Positions 1-18,001 of a DNA stretch of 64,000 nucleotides are shown here, one piece after another. Where the stretch lies: positions 2,852,001-2,916,000 of the forward strand of contig CAVNZM010000016.1 in NCBI GenBank assembly GCA_963693365.1. The letters run 5' to 3'. Every line of letters begins with the position of its first letter. Position 1 is the stretch's first letter. A model generated the notes under the pieces. It saw only the letters and a program-made list of their open reading frames with translations. It was not told where the DNA came from and did not search any database. The position numbers and the translations under genes are program-made. Source of the DNA: Amoebidium appalachense (Eukaryota > Ichthyosporea).

Positions 1-22
1 ATATCTAACTTAACAGCTGCAG

Positions 23-532
23 GAATTCCCTTTTTGAAAAAGGTTTTATTGAGTCCACCTCCGTAAACCCTGACCTCTTCATCCACTACGCTTCGTGAGC
101 AGAAAAGGCTTGGCCATCCTTCACTCCTTACCTTTCCGCGTTATGTGCCTCACCTACCCTTCCCCCCCTGCTGCCAACAACCCATGCATGGCCTTTTTTC
201 CCAATTATCAGCCCCTCTTCCCCCCTCCCCCCTCCCACGTCCCTTACAGCACCACCCCTTCCTCCCCCCGCAACTCTTCGGAAATTTTACCAGGCCACCT
301 TTGCATACTCGCACCACACCTCCCTTCCCTTCAATTATTTCTTTCCCCTGAAATGCCAACTCGGCTTCTACCCTTTAGAATACTTCTAACTGCACCCACT
401 GCAAGTATTTTCCTTCCGTGTGCCCAAAATACTCACCACCCTGTACCACATATCCATCACGATTCCATCACTCCCCCTCACTTCCCTCCTCCGCTCCCCC
501 TTCCCCTCCCCCCCCCCTCTCTCACTCCCCCC

Positions 533-629
<97 letters not shown>

Positions 630-754
630 ACACCCTACAGGCAGCCATTTCAGCTCTTGCCGATGCCGTGGGCAAGTTCCGGTTTATGAAGGACTCGCGG
701 CAGTGGGTGGAAAATACACTGGTGACTGATGGTGCGTTACAAAGCACACACAGC

Positions 755-794
<40 letters not shown>

Positions 795-1457
795 ACCACC
801 ACCACCACCACCACCACCACCACCACCACCACCACCACCACCACCACCACCACCACCACCACCACCACCACCACCACCACCACCACCACCACCACCACCA
901 CCACCACCACCACCACCACCACCACCACCACCACCACCACCACCACCACCACCACCACCACCACCACCACCACCACCACCACCACCACCACCACCACCAC
1001 CACCACCACCACCACCACCACCACCACCACCACCACCACCACCACCACCACCACCACCACCACCACCACCACCACCACCACCACCACCACCACCACCACC
1101 ACCACCACCACCACCACCACCACCACCACCACCACCACCACCACCTCGCTCCTCCTCCTCATGCCCACCTCCCCTTCGACGTCTCCGAACACATCCAAAT
1201 ATTGCCTCTCCTTCCCCCTGCCCCTCCCCCCTTCCGCCTCCCCCTTCTCTTCCTCCCTCTCTTCCCCCTCCCCTGCAGCCTATCTGATCCCATCCCCCTG
1301 CCCCAAACCAGCCGAGCAAATCAAAAATAGAAGCATAGCTGCAAACGTACCCTTCACCCTACCATCCTCTCCCCCCTCCCCCCCTCCCCCTCCCCTCCCC
1401 CCCCCCCCCCCCTTCCCTCCCCCCCCCTCTCCCCCCCCCCCCCCCCCCCCCCTTCCC

Positions 1458-1507
<50 letters not shown>

Positions 1508-3338
1508 ATCACCACCCATCCAATCGTCCCACTTGCGCTGATGTCTGCTACCATTCCCCCAGTGCCCAGCCTCTTGGATGAAACAATGTGCGCCTTCGAG
1601 TGGAAGTCCGTGGTATGCAGCCTTCCCCCCCCCCCCCCCCCTCCCACACAAACACCCAACCACCACCACCACTACCCCGGCCCCTCCTCCCTCCCTCCGC
1701 ACCCCACCTGTCTAGATTCTACCCACATCCTTTATTTTCCGTCTTGATGCTCTTTCCTGTTGCATCCTCCTGGACCCCCCCCCCCCCCCTTTCCGGGCCC
1801 CCCCCCTCCCCCCCCCCCCCCCCCCCCCCCCTGTGCTGGAAAAAAAAGAAAAAAGAAAGAAAAAGAAAAAAGAAAAACCTGCCTGCCAACCCAGACAAGT
1901 GGATTATGGATATCAAGATGGAAATAAATAAATAAATAAAATAGGCATTGACTGAGTGGATGGTGGGCACTGGCAGGCTGATCTTCAAAAGTGCAGCGGA
2001 GAGCTGGGTGCAGCAGTGGATGACTACAATGAACACGTGGTGGTGCTGGCACAGGTGGGGGGGGAGAGGGGGGATTTTTTATTTATTTATTTTTTTTTTT
2101 TTTTGGGGGGGGGGGGGGGGGGTTGTAGATATGGTTGCTTACCTGGGTGTGAGCATCAGAGCAGGGGTGCCCAGGAGCGGAGGGGGGGGGGGGGGGGGGG
2201 GAGGGGGGGAGGGGTGAGTGGGGGGGAGGGGGGGGGGGAGTGAGTTGGGGGGGGGGGGGGGGAGGGTGGGGAGGGTTAAGGGAGACGGGGAAGGGGAGGA
2301 CGCGGTGTTCTTGGTTATGTGCATGTTGCTTTGTGATTGTGGGTGGCCGTACAGGGGGGTGGTGGCGGCGGAATGCTGGATGATGTGTGTTTTTTTGCCA
2401 ATGGTAAATTTTGACGGAGAACTAGTATGGCTCGTTGGGCAAAGGTGGGAATAATGAACGGAGAAGGGGGGGGAGGGGAAGGGGGGGGGGGGGGGGGGGG
2501 GGGGACGGTAGGATGAGATGGGGTGGAGGAAGGGGGGGTTTTAATGAATGAAAGAGGTTAAAGTCGTGTTGGGTGTTCTTGCAAGGGGAAGGGAGGGGGA
2601 CGGGAGAACGGATGGGGATCGGCTCTGGTTGTGGTACAAGCAGGCCGAGTGCAAAAACAAACAACAAAAACCACGAGGAAACGGAAAGGGATGGGGGGGG
2701 TAAACAGGGAAAGTGGGGAGGGGGGGGAAGGAGAGGGGGGTGGAGGGGAGGGAACGAGGGGGTGGGGGGAGGGGGTGGGGGGAGGGTAGGGGGTGGAGGG
2801 TTATTAAGTGTTTGGTATGAGTGTCTAATGTTTGTGTCGGGTAAGTCCGTCCAGTGGGACTGACCATGATTATTGTATACCCCAGGAGGCTGCCTCTGAG
2901 GGCACGAGCTGGGTGCTGGTACGTGTGTCCATCCCCTTTCCCCCCTCCCCCTCCCCCTCCCCCCCCCCCCCCTCTCCCCGCCCTCCCCCCCCCCCCCCCC
3001 CCCCCCCCCCTTTCTCTCTCTGTCCCTCTATCATTCTCCTCTCCCTCCCCCCCCCCCCTCCCCCCCCTCCCGAGGGGTGTCTCTTGGCTTCCTTTTGCTG
3101 TGTATTTGCACTCACAAGGATGCCATTCTCTTTAACCGTGCCAGCTATCCTTCCCTCCCCTTCCACTCCCCCCCCCCCCCCCCCCTCTTATGACGCATAC
3201 TGTGCACATGGCTGGTGTTGCAACTTGAATGTTTGCCTTTGCATGTGTCCTGCACCATGCTTCTCGTCGTGTATGCGTACTTCGTACCGTGTTCCGCATT
3301 CAAACCCCCCCCCCCCTCCCCCCCCCCCCCTCCCCCCC

Positions 3339-3370
<32 letters not shown>

Positions 3371-3491
3371 TGTTCGACACTTATACCCCTGTGTTTCTCG
3401 CACCCATCCTCACGTGCCCACACACCACTGCTCGTCTTGTGTTGCTTTATCACCCAACCCAGAGGGGAGTAGGGGGGGCGGGGCGGGGGAA

Positions 3492-3530
<39 letters not shown>

Positions 3531-4326
3531 TGTATGCAGAGATTTCATGTTGCCTATGCAAGTCTGTTTGAACTTTTTTATGGTGTTTTGTAAGCGCTGG
3601 CTTACTACCCTAAGCATGTCCGCGTGCAAATGTACATGTAGCGGTGTCTTTCCGACCCATGCACACACAAGCACGAATAGATGCGATTGGACGACTTGAT
3701 ATTGCATGATAATTATAAATTGACGCGATTGGCTGATCTTGCATTGCCCAATCAGGTCGTTTCTGGGCTGGTGGGCGGTGTGGCGCTAGCAACAGCCATT
3801 GCCTTTTTTGGCATGCGGGTGTACCAGGCCAACAGGGGACGTAGCAGAAGACGCTACCACTCATTTGATGATCTGGAGGATAGAGACACAATGAGGGATA
3901 GCCAGTCGGGTATGCCCTTGAAACCCCCTCATCCCGCTCCCACTGGCACATAAACACACACACGCACACATGCACGCGTGCGCACACACACACAACAACA
4001 CACACACACACAGCCTCACACAAACTGCCCCCCTCCCCCCCCCCCCCCCCCCCCCCCCTTCTCTCCCCCATTTCTCCCTCCGCCTTCCACCCTCCGCCCT
4101 CTTCTTCCCAAAGACCACCCTGAGGGCCTCAATGATCATTGAACTCATCTTGGCCATCCATCACTTATGGTGACTGTTGAGCTACTCACTGAAATGATCT
4201 CTGCCTCCCCCCCCCCCCCCCCCCCTCCCCCCCCCCCCCCCCCCCCCCCCCGTCCCCCCCCCGCCCCCTTTCCCCCCGGTGTCCCCCACAGCAATGAGCC
4301 TGAACGAGGACACAGAAAACCTGTGA
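23..4326 (+). CDS. 3' part of a type I single-pass membrane protein gene (unidentified family)
   Basis: Exons read as 641-731, 1563-1612, 1992-2054, 2886-2918, 3756-3909 and 4292-4326; their phases join without a break and end at TGA 4324-4326. A further upstream exon at 23-94 (encoding ...ESTSVNPDLFIHYA) has good splice sites but does not join 641 in phase, so an exon between them is probably missed. The last two exons encode a hydrophobic segment (VVSGLVGGVALATAIAFFG), a basic stop-transfer stretch (RGRSRRR) and an acidic, Ser-rich tail ending SLNEDTENL. This suggests a lumenal or extracellular domain, one membrane span and a short cytoplasmic tail. The ectodomain was not recognised. The start lies left of the window. 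AG/GT boundaries are good; the function is unknown. Confidence 0.6.
534..627. repeat. (CA)n microsatellite
   Basis: About 46 perfect CA units ending 13 bases before the acceptor of the exon at 641; intronic. Confidence 0.95.
759..1145. repeat. Poly-C followed by a long (CCA)n array
   Basis: About 37 C residues run into about 116 CCA triplets. The triplet creates long spurious frames (poly-His, poly-Thr, poly-Pro; poly-Gly and poly-Val on the other strand). It lies inside an intron, starting 28 bases after the donor at 732. Confidence 0.95.
3187..3305 (+). repeat. Dispersed short element, copy A
   Basis: Begins CTTATGACGCATACTGTGC, ends CATTCAAAC and runs into poly-C. Apart from a missing 5' end it is nearly identical to copy B at 31610-31745. 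It lies in an intron of the membrane-protein gene, in the sense orientation. Confidence 0.85.
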
Positions 4327-5931
4327 ATGGACTGACATGGGCTGCAACCATAACCATCACAAATTGTTGTTGTTTCAATACCGCTGTGAATTTAAATTCG
4401 AACAATTGATGCAGTAGATCTGGTATCCATCTATTTCCCTCATACATCTATTCTCACGTGAGAATAATCCTTGTGCTGACCCATGCGGCTCAATGGCTTC
4501 TTTATAAATATAATTCCTTTAAGTTAACGACTGGTTTTCACACTATATAAATACGTACCAGATAAGTAGTGGAAAAAGGTTGGTTATGTGAGCCCTAATC
4601 AAGTGGTCAGTATTACTGGCATAACGTATAATGTACTATTGCTGAATGGCCGCGCACGCAGTAACAGTATCGTGCAAGGAGTGTGCTTTTAAGGCCGAGG
4701 GGAGGGGCCCGGGGCTGATCGTGATAAACATAGCCTTCTGATTAACGAGAGAGCACCTGGGGCCTAAGAGTAAAACCATGGAGCCTGATGTGTTTATTTA
4801 CTTTTTTTCGCGTCAAACTTTGAATGGACGTGCGCATACGATGGTAGTTGTACTGCCAGTGCGATAATTGAAAAACCAAACAGGGATTTGGCAAGTCAGA
4901 AGTCGACAGAACATATCTTTGAGTAGCACGTGCTAGCATATGATAGAAATATTGTGTATCTGAACACACACACGGCACACATACCCACACAGCCATGCGT
5001 ACAAGTGCATGAAGTTCCCAGCACACCTACGACACCAGGGTGGCTCTGCAGTTGCATGCACAAAACAGTCCACCGCGTACACCTACACACACACCCGCGC
5101 GCACAGTTTACCATGCGTGACGCACACGCACGCATGTACCTACACACAGACACATGTACACATGCACACACATGCATGCAGTACGTACACACACACACAC
5201 CCGCGCTCACAGTTTACCATGCATGACGCACACGCACGCATGTACCTACACACAGACACATGTGCACATGCACATGTGTACACACATGCATGCAGTACGT
5301 ACACACACACTGGGCACACATGCATGCTGTCAGACACACATGCACACATGCATACACACACGGACACACACACAAACACATACGCGCACACACACATGCA
5401 AAACGCTCCCACACAACGTGCGGCCGCGCGCCCCGACACACACACACGCACACACACACACGCACACGCACATCTCACGGTGCGTATACTATGGGCCACA
5501 CACAAACACACACGCACACGCACACACTGGTATTCAGATTTGCATCCTACGGTTTCCAACCATTGGCTACTTTTAACTATGACTCATCTCTGAGGGCTTT
5601 GGTTGGCTATATATCCGCTAATGCTTTGTTACAGATTTCTAACAGCGCTTTTGATTGGCTGAGTCTGCACCATGGAGCCAAGAATAGATCCACACTTTTC
5701 TGCCAGCTGAAGCCTGTAACTGAGCTGTTGGCGATTCTGATCAGTTAGTTTTTCTCTGTCGAAGAAAACCTCCCCTTTTTTGTCTCTACTCTAAAAAAAA
5801 AATCTGCCTTTGAGCAGTCAGGATAGCTAGCGTGTTATATTGTGCAATTTATTAACTTATTTGTGTCCCAACAGAAACGTTGGACTAAACATCAGAAGAG
5901 TTCTACCGTCTCTTGGCCTTGAACCACCACC
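4327..5931. other. Intergenic region with CA-rich tandem duplication
   Basis: 4327-4950 is unique A/T-rich sequence with no recognised gene. 4960-5530 is CA-rich and includes two copies, offset by about 110 bases, of a block starting CACAGTTTACCATGC (5102 and 5210). 5540-5931 is unique DNA with a CCAAT-type motif (ATTGGCT, near 5654) and a pyrimidine/acceptor-like site at 5874, and is the likely promoter and leader of the zinc-motif gene. Confidence 0.6.
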
Positions 5932-10156
<4,225 letters not shown>

Positions 10157-10349
10157 GACACAGCCACAGACACACAAGCTCGTGGAGAATGGTCCGGCCT
10201 AGAAATTTGCAAATGCATATGTCGTTAAGTTATATGGGGTAGAATGGTGGGGCACAAACAAACTAGGCTATTGCGTATGTCAGTTGATGCATGTGTGGCT
10301 GCAGGGAGAGGGCACACGGTATTGATATGCACAAGTGACAATTGCGCAT

Positions 10350-10404
<55 letters not shown>

Positions 10405-10454
10405 GCACACACACACACACACACACACATGCACACACGCACGCACGCACACAC

Positions 10455-10530
<76 letters not shown>

Positions 10531-10770
10531 CACACACACACCGTTACTGCAGTGCACGCTCATGATATGTAGGAATGAGAGTGCTACGAAGGTGGAGTTG
10601 AGTTAAAAAATCTCCAATTAAGGCAAGAAATGTCAAGATTTCAAAATCTGGCGGGCTATGGCCCAAAGATAATAGTAAAACTAAAATGATTTCTGTTTGG
10701 CTCGCGGTCTGGACACAAGATTCTCGTAACATTGCATACGTAATAATGGCCTACCCTTGTATGAGTGTGA

Positions 10771-10776
10771 AATAAA
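10771..10776 (+). terminator. Candidate poly(A) signal, zinc-motif protein
   Basis: AATAAA 615 bases after the stop at 10156. It is the first canonical hexamer downstream on this strand, beyond the CA repeat. Confidence 0.35.
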
Positions 10777-11818
10777 ACAGTGATCTGCAAGACGGTAAAA
10801 TCACTAATAGTGTAATATGCGTGCAGTCGGCTGCAGAGAGTCGGATTAGGCAGCATGGGGTGTCGAGTTGTCAAACGGTAGCCCAAGGTGTGACCGTGCC
10901 CGATATGTACACACGTTTCGTATTTTGATTAGTTCCTCCCGGGGCATTTCCGAAATGGTCGAAACATCTGGACATTTATGACGTGGTTCCGGATCCACTG
11001 CCACATGCAATCGCATACACAATCGATATCGATTTGGGAGATTTTTCTTCTAGATCTTATTTCCGGCACCAGCGGAGTGGGTGTATGCATGTGTACATGT
11101 GCCCATAACGCATGATGCGTGGAGGACGAAGCGGGAGGGGAAGGAGGGGGGGGGGGGGGGGGGATTCTGAAAAGCGCCGTTGACTCTCAGGGTTCATGTT
11201 GGCAGCATAAATACATGATATTTTATTTGATTGCATTCAAGTTGCTGGCAGAGTATTTTAATGCATAAAAAATTGTTGGTTTATATAATCGTATTAAATT
11301 GCTTTGCAGCACAATCATGCTTGTATATCATTCAGTAATCACAGCAGGCATGTTCCAACTGCAATAACTGCACAGCAACCACCACATAGGCACTAAAAAG
11401 TGTCCCTTACATATAGCGAATAGTTCTAAAACAAAATAAAAAGCAGGAATCGGTAAAGACTATGTGTCACTCCCATCAAACCCACCCTACACCAGCAACT
11501 ACTCAAACTTTATACAAGGGGTAGGCATTACACCTTCGGTGGTCTGTCTTCATAATAACAACAACCTATTCCGATGTGATTATCTAGTGTACACAGTATT
11601 AACATTGCGGCCGTACAACCCCACACACCATTCGTTCAGTCTAATATTCACCTACATGCCCAATAATAAAGGCTCATATGGTAATTTGCTAGAACACGGC
11701 AGATTCGAAGTCATGTAGTCTTTTATCAAAAACCAATTGAGAGCCTAAAATATCACATCCATTCATGTCCTCGGGTGAATAAAAAACATCTGTCTGTCTG
11801 TCTGCCTGTGTTACTAAG

Positions 11819-11905
<87 letters not shown>

Positions 11906-12056
11906 CGCGTGTGTTGTTATGGGGGGGAGAAGGGGGAGGAGGCAGGGAAGGGTTGCAGGGCCATGTTTGCACGTAAACTATGGCATTCTCATGTGCATTT
12001 ATGGGACTTTAAAACTGTCCGTGCATGTGCACATGTGTGCGTGCGCCGATAGATGT

Positions 12057-12109
<53 letters not shown>

Positions 12110-12292
12110 ATGTGTGTGTATGCACATGGCAGGCTGTGTGTCTTCACTTGTCGTAGCTTGTTCTTCGTGCCGGGGTGTAGTCTATCTGTAGGGTCCAGTC
12201 ATCCAGTATGGGCCCCGAGGTAAGATCATCCCGTGCCTGTGGGTGAGAGGGTGGGTAAGTGGCAGGATAGGTGGCTGCAACAGTGAAATATG

Positions 12293-12360
<68 letters not shown>

Positions 12361-12381
12361 TGTTTGTGTGCGTGTGTGTGC

Positions 12382-12464
<83 letters not shown>

Positions 12465-13069
12465 TGTGTGTGTACTTGGCGGTGGCGGTGGGGACGATTT
12501 GCAAGTATTCAATGGCCGATCAAGGCGTACGTGGTGTTTTCACGGTCTTCACTTTGCACTTGCTAGCTCACATCCCATATGCCTATTCAAGCACGTGCAT
12601 TGAGGTATCATAGCTATAACTCACTGCAATACATAATCAAACACCCGAACACATTACATGCAGTTCTAAGTCCAATCATATGTGTCGCAGTCCTGCCTAC
12701 ATGTGAACTTGTGCGTGTGCACGCGTGCTCAGAAGTGTGTGCACCTCCTCCCCTTACACCACGTAGATGCAAACAAAGTCACCTGTGAGCATATAGAAGC
12801 TGCATCATGTGGCTACGTGCACGCTACTATCGAATCCCTTTCAACTGGGTTAAAAGACGTGTTGTGTTATCTGCTGGTAGGGTACCTGAGCCATTAACCG
12901 TTTTCGCACCTGATCTATACAAAATCTCAGCTCCGAATAGAGATAAACGGGCACTTTTTTTTGTCGGAGGAAGAATATAGTGTAAATCTTCAGTTTATAA
13001 AACAAAAATGGGGGTTCCGGTCTAATTTACTAGCAAAAACAAGAAAAGCAAATGCTGTCAAGATCTCAC

Positions 13070-13466
13070 CCATTAACCGAACACCTAGATCTTTACAGCT
13101 ATTGGTTGCATATCACATGTTTACCGTTGCCGGTTCACGGTGAATGATGGCTTTCACCTGGACCAGCGGTCGGCAGGATGTGATGTCGACAAAAGCTCAT
13201 ATTTATCACCTTCATCTAGAAAAAGCAGGCAATTAAAATAAGTTCTTACTTCACCTGTTCTAAAAGGTTTCTGATGGAGTAGAACATTTTGGAAAACCTT
13301 TTCCATGTGCTTCACTCGGGCACGCATAAAATGTACACGAACGCAAATCCAAAATCTCGATGTCGACATTAGGGAACCAATCGAATTCAGTTCCCGTACT
13401 TACTTACGTCAGGACTGGATCTGACGAGAGCCAATGAAATCATCAGATCTGGTGTTCGGTTAATGG
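13070..13466. mobile_element. Candidate MITE-like element with 22-bp terminal inverted repeats
   Basis: CCATTAACCGAACACC followed by TAGATCT at 13070-13092 faces its reverse complement (AGATCT, GGTGTTCGGTTAATGG) at 13445-13466. The arms match except for one inserted base. The 350-bp interior has no coding frame of note. A related AGCCATTAACCG occurs at 12890. Target-site duplications were not identified. Confidence 0.5.
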
Positions 13467-13536
13467 ATGTTCGGTTGCAACATGAATCCACCCTATGCCT
13501 TAAATGGGGGACAAGTTGAGCGGCAAGGGAACATAC

Positions 13537-13692
13537 CGGAAGATATGCGCGATATTTGATTGGCTCGGCAACATTCTTGACCTTGCCGGCCCTCTCCTCA
13601 CTGAACACATCCATCTGGCCATAGGCATCCACAAAGGCGTCCATGCATAAGATCTCGTTGCACGTGGCTAGACCCTGTGGCACGTGGGCGGG

Positions 13693-13764
<72 letters not shown>

Positions 13765-14006
13765 TTGGGTGAGGGGGAGGGGGGAGGGGAGTTGCCATGC
13801 ACGCTGTGAGGTGTGGCTTGATACACCCATAACATACAGCCACGACCGTGCATATGCATGTGCAGCCTATAGTGTCTAAGTCAGTAATGACTTCCAAATC
13901 TAAAAGGGGGATATGCAATGGGCAGGTGTGTGTATGTGTGTGCGTGTATGCCTCTCTGTGTGTGTGTGTGCGCGCGTGCGCGCGCGCGCGCGCGCGCGTG
14001 TGTGTG

Positions 14007-14084
<78 letters not shown>

Positions 14085-16179
14085 GGTGTTTGCATTTGTG
14101 TCCCCCGGGAGGCGGGGGAGGGGCAGAGGGGGGGAGGGAGGGATAAGGGGAAGAAAGGTCTGTTTGCATACCTGCAGACGTGCTGTGTTGTTCATGCCCG
14201 AGCTGAAACCCTGCATCGGATATAGAAGGTCAGTGCACGCCCCCTGATCATGACCTATACATAGCAACAATAGATGGCTACAGGGGCACGTGCATATGTG
14301 AGGGGTGTGATGTGGTGGTTGTGGTGGGGGATAGTGCTTGTTTGTACTTTATTGGTGGGCAATGGGAGGAAGGTGCCAGTGATTTCTATTGAACGACTAT
14401 GTCGACATTTCTGAATGGTGGCGTCATCGCGAAGTAACATTTTTACCATATCCAGCGTTTCCTAAAATGAACAATTCGATATGGTATCGTGATATTGTCA
14501 GAGACATCAGTAGTGACGTCATGTAATTAAGGACCACGTCATAATTTAAAAAGGCCGACATAGACCTTTAATGTGTTCTTGGGAGGGTATAAATGGCGGC
14601 GGTGAAGCGGGGGAGAGGTCCAATTTACCGTGTAATTTCTGTCTGGGCCAAAGACCCCCACCATGAGGGGGCAGTAGTTGATGCCGATGGACACCCCCAT
14701 GTCTCTTTCACCCCTTCGTTCCGCAACCATCGGCAGCTCCCTGTGACAATGGGGTTGGTGAGGATCCAATCACAGGCCAGCCTGGAGTACACTCACAGTT
14801 GTATATAATCGTGTGCATGCTAGCCGTGTCTACCCTCGTGCGTGTCTGCACACATTGGGCCACCCTGCATCCACAACTGCAGGTCTCCCCCCACCCCCCA
14901 CAGGTAAGAGCACAATCACCTGCAAAACACAAGCGCACAAAAAGAATGTACGCTATGCTCGGATGCAATGAAGGAGGGGAGGGGGGAAGGGGGAGGGAGG
15001 GGAGGGGAGGGGGGGGGGGGGGGGGGGGGGGGGAGTTCGTAGAACGTAGAGAGGGGAAAACGTACTTTCCGTCAGTCAGTAGGCTCCTAGTGAAGCTGCG
15101 TATCTTGCATGCAGCCTCCAGTGCCTTGGCACACAGCACACGGGGTGGCTCTCGGAAGAACGGTGGGCCCCATAGGCCTGGGGGGGGAAGGGCACCGTCA
15201 GAGGAGGAAGGGGGGGTGGGGTGGGCAGGAGGGGAAGGGGGGGGGGGGGGGGGGGGGGTTTGAATGCGTCAAAAAGTACGAAGTACACAAGAACAAACGG
15301 ATAACACGATGCAGAATGCAAGCATACATAAAGAGTATGCATAATAAGCAGAGCCCATCCTCAGGGGGGGCCCACGTCATCCACAGTACCCGAGTTTCGA
15401 CCTATTCACCTCGTTAACGAAACCCAACTCAGATACTGTTTCACTTGAACATGGGTAGGTCACCCGTCTTGATCAGAGACGAGCAGGGTTGCTTATGGGG
15501 GGGGGGGGGGGGGGGGGGGGGAGGGGGAGAGGGAGGGCGGGTAGGGGGGAGGGGGGGGGGGGGGGAGGTGGCGAGAACGACGTGCTGAGGTGGTGGATGG
15601 AACTAAGGGAGGCAGTGCAGGCATAGCAGAGAAGTTGTGAAAAAGGACTGTGCACAGGAAAGGATGGAGGTACAGGAAAAAGAAAAAAAGACAAAAATCA
15701 TGCAGCATATGGGAGCGTGTTCGTGCATGTTCATCGTGTATGTGTGCCCGTGTGTGTATCCCGTGGGTGCACGTGTGTTTGTGGGTGTGTGGATGTGCAT
15801 GCTTGAATGTTTTCGTGCAAACCAAATATGCGAGACAGTGAATGCATGTGTGTTGGTAGGTATGCGTGTGTGCTTGTGTGAGCTTGTGCAAGCGTATGTG
15901 TGCGCCGGTGTTTCAAGATAGGGGGGGAGAGGGGGATTGAATATGGAACGTAGAGTTACATCGTTCAACAAGAAGACAAATGGCACCAATATTACCAAAG
16001 ACCACCCACACAACGTGCCATGACATAACCAGGCACCAACAGAGAAAACGGCATAAGCAGACACCTAACCTGGGTGACCCATCACAGTTCACACATCTTC
16101 ATTCAACAATCACGCCAACAGCACAAAGGGATGACGAGAAAAGGGAGGGTATGAGCTTAGAATATGTTCGTGGGGGTAC

Positions 16180-16210
<31 letters not shown>

Positions 16211-16297
16211 TGCGTGTGTGTGTGCGTATGCATGTGTGTGTGTGTGTGTGTGTGGGCATGTGCATGTGTGTGCGTGTGTGCATGTGCGTGTGTCTGT

Positions 16298-16331
<34 letters not shown>

Positions 16332-16344
16332 ATGTGTGTGTGTG

Positions 16345-16391
<47 letters not shown>

Positions 16392-16735
16392 CATGTGCAT
16401 GTGTGTGTGCATGTGTGCGTGTGCGTGTGTGCGTGTGTCAATGTGTGTGTGTGCGCGTACGTGTGTGTGTGTGTGATTGAGTGCAAGCGCCTGTGTGCGC
16501 GTGCACGTGTGCGGATCTCTGACTTTAGGGGCTATTCGTGGTTGTGTGTGAGTGGGGTAGACCTACCGATGATACAGTCGCCCACCATCTTGTCAAACAC
16601 ACCACCACTCTCCCAGATGTACTGCACGGCCTGAAAATACAAACCACTAAGAGTTAGTGCTGTGCCAAAATACAGCCCCGAGACACGGGGGCACACACAT
16701 ACACACACACACACGTACACACAACACGCACACAT

Positions 16736-16783
<48 letters not shown>

Positions 16784-16790
16784 AGACACA

Positions 16791-16863
<73 letters not shown>

Positions 16864-16946
16864 ACACCTGGTTGCTCCATTTATCAATCAACTTGCCGAT
16901 CAGCGATGGCTCCTTGAGCAGAGTTTCACTCAGCCACGTGAATCTG

Positions 16947-16992
<46 letters not shown>

Positions 16993-17389
16993 CGCGTGCG
17001 CGCGCGCGTGTGTGTGTGTGTGTGTGTGTGCGTGCGCGCGCACGTATGCGTGCGTGCGAATGCGTGTGTGTAAGAATCAAATTAACTTTCTGCGCCCCAA
17101 TGCACATACGTGCGGAAACAGTGCGCGTGCATGTGTATGTGTGTGAGCACGGACAGAGGGAAAGGCAGGGGACAAAGAGAGGAGAGGAAAGGGGCAAATG
17201 CAATTGCAGTGTTGGAGGCGCCATTTCACATCTATCCGTGTGGGTGGTCAAGAACCATGCATATCTAACCCACAGGCACACAGCACAGGAGCATGACCGT
17301 GCATATGGCAAAGGGGGGGGGGGGGGGGGGGGGGGGGGGGGAGGGGAGTACTGACCATTGCCAAATCGAGCAGAAAGGAGTGCGAATGT

Positions 17390-17431
<42 letters not shown>

Positions 17432-17498
17432 GATTTCATATACCCGGCAATGTCGTCTGAGAATATGTGTGTTTGTGTGCGTGTGGGTCGGGGGGGAG

Positions 17499-17537
<39 letters not shown>

Positions 17538-17957
17538 TGTGTTACATAGTACGTACGTAGAACAGGGGGGGGGGGGGGGGGGGGGGGGAGGTATGTGTTA
17601 CGTAGTACACAGAACAGGAGGGGGGGGGGGAGGGGGAAGTGGTGGGAGGGGTATTTACGCACCCAGCAATGTCGACATATACGATGGCGACCATCTGCTC
17701 TCTGGGAGATAGATACTTCTCGAAGTAGTTGTGCTCACGCAGCAGCTGCCTGCACCCCATAGTATGAGCACTCATGCATGCACACCATATTAGGAGCCTC
17801 CCTCCCATTCCTCCCCCCCCCCACCCCCCTTGGATGCATACCATCACCCGTACACGTGCAACAGCACAAAACAACCCACACGCACACACCCACAGACACA
17901 GGCAGGAGGGGAGGCAGCAGACACAGGCATGCACATGCACATCGACATGTGTGCACG

Positions 17958-18001
<44 letters not shown>

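Larger units (their letters stand above)
10157..13536. other. Convergent intergenic region, gene-poor
   Basis: Between the zinc-motif gene and the cyclase. It holds long (CA)n at 10350-10530 and (GT)n at 11820-11900, 12060-12110 and 12296-12470, separated by unique A/T-rich sequence (10560-11760, 12480-13070). No convincing exon, tRNA or other gene was seen. The inverted-repeat element at 13070-13466 lies at the right end. Confidence 0.6.

Noticed and set aside
95-1330. Long plus-strand frame of 411 codons with poly-His, and poly-Thr/Gly/Val frames over the same stretch
   Set aside because: Produced entirely by (CA)n, poly-C and (CCA)n; a real exon (641-731) is embedded in it and is delimited by splice sites.
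1880-1918. Short frame DKWIMDIKM after an acceptor as an exon of the membrane-protein gene
   Set aside because: No usable donor and wrong phase; exons 1563-1612 and 1992-2054 join without it.
16532-17662. 376-codon minus-strand frame with Pro-rich segments
   Set aside because: Runs through poly-C/poly-G and GT repeats and crosses three separate cyclase exons in mixed frames.
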